NCBI GenBank assembly: GCA_905193485.1
Contig: CAJJOX010000030.1
Location: forward strand, 1-15,181
Source: an uncultured Porphyromonadaceae bacterium
GTDB taxonomy: Bacteria; Bacteroidota; Bacteroidia; Bacteroidales; Muribaculaceae
Reading direction: 5' to 3'
DNA: 15,181 nucleotides
Under the pieces are notes generated by a model. That model was given only the letters and a program-made list of their open reading frames with translations, ran no database searches and was not told the origin of the DNA. Position numbers and translations under genes: made by a program. Positions 6,867 through 13,280 of this stretch are shown here, piece after piece (positions within the stretch are counted from its first letter, which is position 1; each line of letters opens with the position of its first letter).

Positions 6867-8205
6867 CAAATTTCTGACGACTGTATCGAGCAACATTTGT
6901 CGATATCGATTGCTGGAGGAGAGTGATCGTCCGGTCGTGGTCGCTCTCAGCGGAGGAGCTGATTCCGTGGCATTGCTGCATGCACTTGCGTCGCTTGGGT
7001 ACAGATGTATTGCCGCCCACTGCAACTATCATCTGCGGGGAGAGGAAAGCAATCGCGACGAGCGTCATGCCATAGGCACATGCCATAAATTGGGCATAAA
7101 ATGCCTCATAAATCATTTTGATGTCCCCGCATACAGGGAAATTAATAAAGGCACATCGCTCGAAATGGCTTGTCGCGACTTGCGTTATCGGTGGTTTGGC
7201 TTATTACTTGAAGAATTCGACGCACAGGCCGTAGCGGTGGGGCACAATGCCGATGACAATATCGAAACGATGCTCCACAATATCTTCAGAGGCACAGGAA
7301 TAACCGGGGCAAAGGGCATGGAATATCGCAATGGCTGTAATATAATTCGTCCGATGCTTAATATCCCCCGTCGGGATATTGAGAACTACCTTTTGCAAAA
7401 CGGCCTTGACTTTATCACTGACAGTTCCAATCTCACATGTGATTTCAACCGCAACCGCATCCGTAACATTATCCGTCCGGCAATTGACGAAGCATTCCCC
7501 GGCGCATTGTCAGGCATGACATCAACTCTTGAGATGATGCGTGAAAACGACGCGTTTTATCGTCAGACTATTGAGGAAAAACGCCTCGTTTACATGTCCG
7601 ATAATTGTATTGACCTGCACAATCTCATCAAAAAGGAACCATTGTGCGCACTCCTCATATATGAATGGTTCCGCAAGAACGGACTGAGCCGCACTCAGGC
7701 CGACAATATCATCTCGTCGGCGTCAACCTCCGGCGCACAATTTCTCGCGGGTGGTAAGATATGGACGGTAAATCGCGGGCATCTGACAGTAACGGATCTG
7801 TCAGAACAATATCCGGATGATTTCGATGTTTGCTTCGAAATCACACGCATTTCTTCCTCGGAAATAGATTACTCCAACCCCTACATTGTGTTTTTCGACG
7901 AAACCGTGACCGACGGCGAGCCTCTGACATCCCGTACGTGGAAGATCGGAGATCGAATGAAGCCCTTCGGGATGAAAACGACGAAGAAAGTAAGCGACAT
8001 CTTTTCCGATGCCAAAGTTTCTGTCATTGATAAGAAACGAATTCCACTACTTATGAAAGGAAATGATATCCTGTGGATACCGGGATTACGCCGATCGGAT
8101 TTATATAGTGTGACTCCCGACGCTAAAAAATGTATTTCCATACGATACACCGGACGTCGCCCTGATATCCGGATACCCTCCACACCATTGAATTTCAATG
8201 CTTAA
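6859..8205 (+). CDS. tilS: tRNA(Ile)-lysidine synthase
   Basis: TilS converts the wobble cytidine (position 34) of the CAU-anticodon tRNA-Ile to lysidine using ATP and lysine, switching it from Met to Ile decoding. The 448-residue protein has the N-type PP-loop LSGGADS (30-36), HCNYHLRG, and the family block GHNADDNIET (128-137) followed by FRGTGITGAKGM. The C-terminal TilS domain is seen around residues 357-400 (TWKIGDRMKPFGM and KKVSDIF). The open frame extends upstream to 6613, but that part lies inside nth; the ATG at 6859, overlapping the nth stop as ATGAGTGA, gives the expected N-terminus just ahead of the PP-loop. It is the last gene of the run starting at the TlpA-like gene. A 132-base gap with a new promoter follows. 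Confidence 0.96.
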   Translation: MSDKFLTTVSSNICRYRLLEESDRPVVVALSGGADSVALLHALASLGYRCIAAHCNYHLRGEESNRDERHAIGTCHKLGIKCLINHFDVPAYREINKGTSLEMACRDLRYRWFGLLLEEFDAQAVAVGHNADDNIETMLHNIFRGTGITGAKGMEYRNGCNIIRPMLNIPRRDIENYLLQNGLDFITDSSNLTCDFNRNRIRNIIRPAIDEAFPGALSGMTSTLEMMRENDAFYRQTIEEKRLVYMSDNCIDLHNLIKKEPLCALLIYEWFRKNGLSRTQADNIISSASTSGAQFLAGGKIWTVNRGHLTVTDLSEQYPDDFDVCFEITRISSSEIDYSNPYIVFFDETVTDGEPLTSRTWKIGDRMKPFGMKTTKKVSDIFSDAKVSVIDKKRIPLLMKGNDILWIPGLRRSDLYSVTPDAKKCISIRYTGRRPDIRIPSTPLNFNA

Positions 8206-8264
8206 TCTCGCACCAACCGGTTAACATGTCGGAGACTCAAAGTAACTAAATTTTATTAATTACA

Positions 8265-8276
8265 TAAGTCTACTTA
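8265..8276. repeat. Short dyad upstream of the tdk promoter
   Basis: TAAGT and ACTTA form a 5-bp inverted repeat with a 2-base centre, ending 22 bases before the putative tdk -7 element. A direct repeat TTACATA also occurs at 8260-8266 and 8294-8300. Either may be a regulator site, but both are short and the region is AT-rich. Confidence 0.25.
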
Positions 8277-8298
8277 CAATTATCCCGACGTTTTTACA

Positions 8299-8306
8299 TA
8301 CCTTTG
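8299..8306 (+). promoter_or_regulatory. Putative Bacteroidota -7 promoter element for the tdk operon
   Basis: TACCTTTG matches TAnnTTTG, 31 bases upstream of the tdk ATG at 8338. No exact TTTG is found at the usual -33 distance. The 132-base gap after tilS and the motif together suggest a separate transcription unit starts here. Confidence 0.5.
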
Positions 8307-8337
8307 TATTAGACAAACATTCAACTTAGAAAATGAC

Positions 8338-8979
8338 ATGAACCGAAAAGGCAAACTATATTTCCGTTATGGCACAATGGGCTCGGCCAAAACAGCGCTC
8401 TTACTCACACAGGCCTACAATTTTGAAGAACGCGGCATGCGCTACATTTGCCTGAAACCTGTCATTGACACTCGCGACGGCAGAAATGTCATCAAATCGC
8501 GAATTGGTATAGAACGTGAATGCCGGTGGATTTATCATGACACAAACATCTATGAACTCGCACAGGAACTCTTCGAAGAAAATATGGTGATCATTGACTG
8601 GATTCTCGTAGACGAAGCACAGTTTCTTACGGCCGAACAGGTAGACCAACTGGCACGAATAGTAGACGATTTCGGAAGCAATGTCATATGTTATGGACTC
8701 CGCACCGATTTTCAAAGTCATCTTTTCGAGGGGTCTCGCAGGCTTTTTGAGATTGCCGACACAATTGATGAGATTAAGTCGACATGCAATTGTGGCCGCA
8801 AAACAATCATCAATGCCCGAATAGACACCAAAGGTGATTTCGTTGAAGAAGGCGCTCAGGTCGAGATTGGCGGCGATGACCGTTATATAGCCGTGTGCCG
8901 TAAATGTTGGCGCAACAAACGCATTGAGCAATCAACGCGTGACGCACTCCCGTTTCTTGAATTAAACATTCGAAAATGA
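8338..8979 (+). CDS. tdk: Thymidine kinase (E. coli-like branch of the type II TK family)
   Basis: The enzyme phosphorylates thymidine to dTMP in the pyrimidine salvage pathway. The 213-residue sequence aligns by eye with E. coli Tdk along its length: LYFRYGTMGSAKTALLL with the P-loop (residues 12-19), NFEERGMR, the Walker B segment ILVDEAQFL with Glu93 as probable catalytic base, CYGLRTDF, and the thymidine-binding lasso leading to a zinc site at Cys150, Cys152, Cys187 and Cys190. The P-loop residue just before Lys18 is Ala17, where the family normally has Gly. The C-terminus is about 10 residues longer than E. coli Tdk. An ATG-ACA-TGA mini ORF (8333-8341) overlaps the start codon. The stop overlaps the next gene as ATGA, pointing to coupled translation with the DUF3108 protein. 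Confidence 0.93.
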   Translation: MNRKGKLYFRYGTMGSAKTALLLTQAYNFEERGMRYICLKPVIDTRDGRNVIKSRIGIERECRWIYHDTNIYELAQELFEENMVIIDWILVDEAQFLTAEQVDQLARIVDDFGSNVICYGLRTDFQSHLFEGSRRLFEIADTIDEIKSTCNCGRKTIINARIDTKGDFVEEGAQVEIGGDDRYIAVCRKCWRNKRIEQSTRDALPFLELNIRK

Positions 8980-9743
8980 TCAAAAAAATCCTTCTCTCCA
9001 TACTCCTTGTTATAACGCTTTTTTGCATTATTCCAGCTCATGCCAGCCAACCGATAGAAACGCTTGAGTATAAGGTAATTTATCGCTGGGGTCTGGTAAA
9101 CAAACAAGCGGGAAGAGCCATTTTTTCACTTTATAATCATGGGAGTGGACAATATAGGGCTGAAATGTTTGCCCGCACAGAACCTTGGGCCGACCATTTC
9201 TTCTCAGTGCGTGACACCCTAATCTCAACATTCTCCTCTTCTACATATTTGCCAATATCATACAACCGCATCGCCCATGAAGGCGGACGATATGCCGCCG
9301 ATATCGTAAAGTTCAGCATAAACGGACGCACAACCTCGGCTCATTGCACACGACTGCGGCGTGGGAAAAAAGATAAGACGATATCAAAATCGGAAAGTGA
9401 CCTGAAAACCGAGGGTGATGCTGTCGACCTGCTATCATCCTTTTATTATCTTAGGGCTCTTGATCTTAACAACATGAAGCCGGGAAACGTAACGACGGTC
9501 AGCATTTTCTCCGGAAAACGTAAAGAAACTTTACGCATCACATATAATGGCATCGAAACCATCAAGATTGACGGGCGGAAACATGTCACCCATAAAGTGA
9601 CATTCACTTTTACTTCCGGCGCTGAAAAAAACACATCCGATCCCATTCGTGCGTGGCTTTCGACAAGCCCGGGAAATATTCCGTTAAAACTTGAAGGCCA
9701 ATTAAAGATAGGTAAGGTGCAATGTATCTATACCGGTCATTGA
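8976..9743 (+). CDS. Exported DUF3108-family protein of unknown function
   Basis: The 255-residue product has a Sec signal peptide (MIKK, hydrophobic core, likely cleavage after Ala23 in AHA-S). The mature part is predicted to be mostly beta strand, and features such as LEYKVIYRWGLVNKQAGRA near the start, the central DAVDLLSSFYYLRALDL and a C-terminal strand pair match the DUF3108 family, which is predicted to be periplasmic or outer-membrane associated and has no assigned biochemical role. No lipobox and no catalytic motif are seen. Its start codon overlaps the tdk stop by four bases and a secreted 5'-nucleotidase follows after 27 bases, so it probably acts in the envelope alongside nucleotide scavenging; this is inference from position only. 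Confidence 0.8.
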   Translation: MIKKILLSILLVITLFCIIPAHASQPIETLEYKVIYRWGLVNKQAGRAIFSLYNHGSGQYRAEMFARTEPWADHFFSVRDTLISTFSSSTYLPISYNRIAHEGGRYAADIVKFSINGRTTSAHCTRLRRGKKDKTISKSESDLKTEGDAVDLLSSFYYLRALDLNNMKPGNVTTVSIFSGKRKETLRITYNGIETIKIDGRKHVTHKVTFTFTSGAEKNTSDPIRAWLSTSPGNIPLKLEGQLKIGKVQCIYTGH

Positions 9744-9770
9744 CATTAACCATTATTACCAATCAGAACC

Positions 9771-11531
9771 ATGACAGCAATGCGCTTGTATTCATTGATT
9801 ATGTTCGCGACAACATTCTGCACGCTTTCTTCCGGTGCTTCACAGATTCAAGACAAGCCCCGACATCTTACGGTCGTTTACACGACTGATGTTCACGGCA
9901 ATTTTTTCCCATATGATTTTATCCGGCTCCAGCCGGCAGACGGAAGCATGGCGCGTGTCGCCGCCTATATAGAGAATCTACGGGCCTCAGGCGGAGAGGA
10001 CAATGTAGTTTTGCTTGACAACGGCGACATATTGCAAGGACAACCGACGGCCTATTACTATAACTATATCGATACAGCTGCAGTGAATATCGCATCTGCG
10101 ATATATGATTTCATGCACTATGACGCGGCAACAATCGGCAATCATGATGTTGAAACCGGGCATCCCGTATATGACAAATGGAAACGGCAGACAAGCACGC
10201 CCATACTTGGTGCCAACGTCATTGACAAAGCAACCGGCCTCCCCTACTTCAACCCTTACACAATTGTAGATCGGGGGGGATTGAAAATCGCGGTGCTCGG
10301 GCTGCTTACACCGGCCATACCGGCATGGTTGCCTGAAAATCTTTGGAGTGGTCTGGAATTTCTTCCCATGAAAGAAACAGCCCGAAAATGGATTGGCATC
10401 ATCAAAGAAAAAGAAAATCCGGATATAATCATCGGTCTGTTTCATTCAGGGCACGATTCATCGAAATCGACTGCCGGTTACCGCGAAAATGAATCGCTTG
10501 TTGTGGCACGCGAAGTGGAAGGGTTTGATGCCGTCTTAATGGGTCACGACCATCAGTTATATTGCGATACAGTGATGACGCCCGGTGGCCATAAAGTATG
10601 TGTGCTGAATCCGGCAAACAATGCAATGAATGTCGGAATACTCGATATTTCGGAATCGGCCCCCGGAGAATTTAATATAGGTTGCCGAATCGATGATGTC
10701 ACCAAGCTTAATCCTTCACAAACTTATATGGCCCGCTTTTCCGGATGTCATAGTGATGTGACCGAATTTGTAAACCGACGCATCTCAGAGATTTCCGATT
10801 CCATTACCACTCGAGATGCCTTCTTCGGTCCATCCGCATTCATGACGCTGCTGCACAGACTGCAACTTGAAATATCCGGTGCCGACATCTCAATGGCCGC
10901 TCCGCTCACCAGTGATGGTGTGATCGCTGCCGGAGATATGCGGGTCGCCGACATGTTTACTCTTTATAAATACGAGAACTTCCTCTGCACACTTCGGCTC
11001 ACGGGCAAAGAAATAAAAGATTACCTTGAGTTCTCATATTCCTTATGGACTGACACCATCAGTAATGCAAATCCCCATCTCATAAAATACGCATCCCACT
11101 CACCGACACCAGCCGACAATCGTTTAAAAAATCCTTCATACAATTTCGATTCCGCCAGTGGAATCATCTATACGGTCGATATCACCAAACCGAAAGGACA
11201 AAAAATAAATATTGTTTCACTATCGTCCGGCGAGCCTTTTGTGCCGGATTCCGTTTATACCGTAGCGGTCAATTCATATCGTGCCGGCGGTGGCGGCGAT
11301 CATCTCACTCTCGGCGCAGGCCTGTCGATACCTGAATTAAAAAAACGCGTCATCACCTCAACCGACAAGGATCTTAGATATTATCTTATGAAAGCGATAG
11401 AACGACGTGGTCGGTTAGAGCCGGAAGTCGAAAACAACTGGAGTTTCATTCCCACTGACAAGGCGGCTGAGGCTATTGCTGTAGATCGGGTTATCCTTTT
11501 TGGCCCTAAATCATCCAAGAACCAGAAATAA
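9771..11531 (+). CDS. Exported metallophosphatase/5'-nucleotidase (UshA/CpdB-like)
   Basis: The 586-residue protein has a signal peptide (likely cleavage near residue 23, SGA-S) and the two-domain layout of secreted 5'-nucleotidases that strip phosphate from external nucleotides. The N-terminal calcineurin-like domain has the dimetal ligands in order: Asp40 and His42 (TTDVHG), Asp86 (DNGDIL), Asn124-His125 (GNHD), His225/His228 (FHSGH) and His259/His261 (GHDH). The C-terminal 5'-nucleotidase domain (about 345-550) has LTSDGVIAAGDM, LYKYENFLCTLRLTGKEI and the substrate-loop NSYRAGGGGDHL. Which nucleotides, or cyclic nucleotides, are cleaved cannot be told from sequence. It closes the unit started by tdk, suggesting nucleosides released outside are taken up and re-phosphorylated inside. 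Met4 is an alternative start. A new promoter follows at 11588. Confidence 0.92.
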   Translation: MTAMRLYSLIMFATTFCTLSSGASQIQDKPRHLTVVYTTDVHGNFFPYDFIRLQPADGSMARVAAYIENLRASGGEDNVVLLDNGDILQGQPTAYYYNYIDTAAVNIASAIYDFMHYDAATIGNHDVETGHPVYDKWKRQTSTPILGANVIDKATGLPYFNPYTIVDRGGLKIAVLGLLTPAIPAWLPENLWSGLEFLPMKETARKWIGIIKEKENPDIIIGLFHSGHDSSKSTAGYRENESLVVAREVEGFDAVLMGHDHQLYCDTVMTPGGHKVCVLNPANNAMNVGILDISESAPGEFNIGCRIDDVTKLNPSQTYMARFSGCHSDVTEFVNRRISEISDSITTRDAFFGPSAFMTLLHRLQLEISGADISMAAPLTSDGVIAAGDMRVADMFTLYKYENFLCTLRLTGKEIKDYLEFSYSLWTDTISNANPHLIKYASHSPTPADNRLKNPSYNFDSASGIIYTVDITKPKGQKINIVSLSSGEPFVPDSVYTVAVNSYRAGGGGDHLTLGAGLSIPELKKRVITSTDKDLRYYLMKAIERRGRLEPEVENNWSFIPTDKAAEAIAVDRVILFGPKSSKNQK

Positions 11532-11563
11532 TTGTTGCAGCCCCTCTTTTTCGGTCAGCACAT

Positions 11564-11592
11564 AAATACTATATCATCGGAATTTAGTATTT
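11564..11592. promoter_or_regulatory. Perfect 8-bp inverted repeat overlapping the efflux operon promoter (candidate operator)
   Basis: AAATACTA (11564-11571) and TAGTATTT (11585-11592) are exact reverse complements separated by 13 bases, a centre-to-centre distance of 21 bases, about two helical turns. The right arm covers the first five bases of the putative -7 element; the left arm falls about where the -33 element should be. This layout suits a dimeric repressor or activator controlling the metal-efflux genes. No regulator gene is in the window. Confidence 0.5.
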
Positions 11593-11595
11593 TTG
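11588..11595 (+). promoter_or_regulatory. Putative Bacteroidota -7 promoter element for the metal-efflux operon
   Basis: TATTTTTG matches TAnnTTTG. It ends only 7 bases before the ATG at 11603, so the predicted transcript would begin at or within a few bases of the start codon. No consensus TTTG is present at the -33 position, where the left arm of the inverted repeat lies instead. Confidence 0.5.
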
Positions 11596-11602
11596 CCTTG
11601 AT

Positions 11603-12061
11603 ATGATTCTGAAAAATCGAATATACCGCAGCATCAGCGCCATTCTTATCATATTCATGAGTATGGCGGGGTGCATACAATTCCACCATCACGATTGCGA
11701 TGGTGACGCATGCCTGGCGTTGTCAGTAACTGAACTCGATTTATCAGAATGGAAAAGCACTATCGGTTGCCATGCAAGGCATTTCAGATGCCATGAATCC
11801 GACAGGAAACATCACACTCATTCATGTGATGAAGATTGCGGTTTGCATCTTTCCGGCACTACCGATGCCGGAACTTCAATCAACAAACGCCATGGATTGG
11901 CTTCCATTCATATAATTTTCAAGATCTTTTGGGCGGACATAATAGGTTTCATATGTCATCGGCCGACAATCCAAAGCTTGACATTGACCGACGATCTAAG
12001 CCTGTTTCTACCGCAAGCAATCATTTTTTTGACAGTTGACACACGGGGAGCGCCGGTTTGA
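11603..12061 (+). CDS. Small His/Cys-rich lipoprotein, probable metal-binding accessory protein of the RND efflux operon
   Basis: I do not recognise a characterised family with certainty. The 152-residue product begins with a lipoprotein signal: positive n-region, hydrophobic core and lipobox MAG-Cys24. Directly after the anchor come HHHDCD (28-33) and Cys37, then a dense cluster between residues 56 and 82: Cys56, His57, His60, Cys63, His64, His70, His71, His73, Cys75, Cys79 and His82, with interspersed Asp/Glu. The rest is less polar and ends in DTRGAPV. Small His-rich proteins of this sort are seen beside Bacteroidota CusBA-type operons (I recall a DUF6769-type label, unverified). It probably binds or buffers the metal in the periplasm before export. 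It lies 76 bases upstream of the adaptor gene. The ATG at 11603 is chosen because it gives an intact lipoprotein signal, although it nearly coincides with the predicted transcript start. Confidence 0.75.
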   Translation: MILKNRIYRSISAILIIFMSMAGCIQFHHHDCDGDACLALSVTELDLSEWKSTIGCHARHFRCHESDRKHHTHSCDEDCGLHLSGTTDAGTSINKRHGLASIHIIFKIFWADIIGFICHRPTIQSLTLTDDLSLFLPQAIIFLTVDTRGAPV

Positions 12062-12137
12062 CATCATATCGGCCGCAAACGGAATGGGCCGGTATATATC
12101 CCAACATATAACTCCATCCCGAAAATGTCAATTGCAA

Positions 12138-13268
12138 ATGAAATCCATATTATTTCAAATCAGCCTGTCGCTGCTTGTCGCGACAATGGTTTTATCGTGT
12201 TCAGACAATCATAAGACTGAATCGGCTTCTCATAAAGAAGAAGCAAAACACGACGGTGAAATATTCATCGAACCCGATGATGCAAAAAAATTCGGACTGA
12301 TGACAAAAACCGTCAAAATGCAAACACTCAAAGATATAATAAGAGTGTCCGGACGCATAATGAACTCATCATCGGATGAATCAACTATCGTGGCCGCAAA
12401 CCCGGGCGTGGTGCGCATAGCTGATAAAATCAATGTTGGTTGCGAAGTTGACGCAGGAACCCGAATTGCGACCATAACACCGGAAGCCGTGGCTGGTAAC
12501 AATCCGACTGCCGTGGCACGCGCGGCAGTCAACGCCGCCAAACGCGAAGTTGACAGGCTGAAGCCATTGTTCGATGAAAGAATTGTCACCCGTCGGGAAT
12601 ATGATGCGGCAATAGCCGCATATCAGACAGCCTTAGCCGCATATTCACCGGCCGCAGCTTCGAATTCGGCAGTTTCACCATTTAAAGGGATAATCACATC
12701 AATATACGTAAAAACCGGTGACTATGTTGAGGCAGGAACACCGCTGGCTATCGTTGGCAGATCTTCCTCGCTTCTTCTTCGAGCCGACCTTCCTGAAAAA
12801 TACCGCAGCAACATCGCCGACATCGAAAGTGCGGATTTCCGCACATCATATTCCGATCAATGGATTAATATTGACTCATTGCATGGGAAAAAGAATACGG
12901 CAGACACTTCAGTTGGGATTGCTTCCGAAGCTGGGTATATACCTGTCTATTTTACGTTTGCCAACAACGGACAACTGGCTGCCGGCGATTATGTGGACGT
13001 CTGTCTGCTTTTATCGTCAGATAAACAAGCCATCGCCATACCCGACGAGGCAATAGTCGAGCAAATGGGCAATTATTTTGTTTACCTAAAATCCGGCGAT
13101 CATTCCTATGAAAAACGCCGTATCGAGAGGGGACAAAGCAACGGAACACAGACACAAATCACAAGCGGACTCCGTGAAGGCGACATAATCGTCACTAAAG
13201 GCACGACCATAGTTCGACTCGCCGAAACAAGCGATGTCATTCCTGAAGGACATTCTCACACTCACTAA
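12138..13268 (+). CDS. Periplasmic adaptor (membrane fusion) lipoprotein of a heavy-metal RND efflux pump (CusB/CzcB-like)
   Basis: The adaptor links the inner-membrane RND pump to an outer-membrane TolC-type channel. The 376-residue protein has a lipoprotein signal with lipobox VLS-Cys21. A first lipoyl half (VVRIADKINVGCEVDAGTRIATI) leads into a short helical hairpin, where RAAVNAAKREVDRLKPLF and REYDAAIAAYQTAL form the two arms, then the second lipoyl half (GIITSIYVKTGDYVEAGTPLAIV), a beta-barrel domain and a membrane-proximal domain ending in GLREGDIIVTKG. The C-terminal tail GHSHTH carries three histidines and may touch metal. The frame is open from 12036, overlapping the preceding gene, but I choose ATG 12138 because it places the signal peptide at the N-terminus. 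It ends 12 bases before the pump gene, so the two are surely co-expressed. The metal specificity is unknown. Confidence 0.92.
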   Translation: MKSILFQISLSLLVATMVLSCSDNHKTESASHKEEAKHDGEIFIEPDDAKKFGLMTKTVKMQTLKDIIRVSGRIMNSSSDESTIVAANPGVVRIADKINVGCEVDAGTRIATITPEAVAGNNPTAVARAAVNAAKREVDRLKPLFDERIVTRREYDAAIAAYQTALAAYSPAAASNSAVSPFKGIITSIYVKTGDYVEAGTPLAIVGRSSSLLLRADLPEKYRSNIADIESADFRTSYSDQWINIDSLHGKKNTADTSVGIASEAGYIPVYFTFANNGQLAAGDYVDVCLLLSSDKQAIAIPDEAIVEQMGNYFVYLKSGDHSYEKRRIERGQSNGTQTQITSGLREGDIIVTKGTTIVRLAETSDVIPEGHSHTH

Positions 13269-13280
13269 CACACTACCGCC

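Noticed and set aside
8215..8222. Palindrome AACCGGTT after the tilS stop.
   Set aside because: Eight bases without an extended stem or T-tract; expected by chance and not a convincing terminator or operator.
8401..8931. 176-residue minus-strand open frame opposite tdk.
   Set aside because: Fully antisense to a conserved thymidine kinase with no recognisable features.
12036..12137. Longer adaptor protein beginning at ATG 12036.
   Set aside because: It would bury the lipoprotein signal peptide 34 residues inside the protein and overlap the preceding gene.
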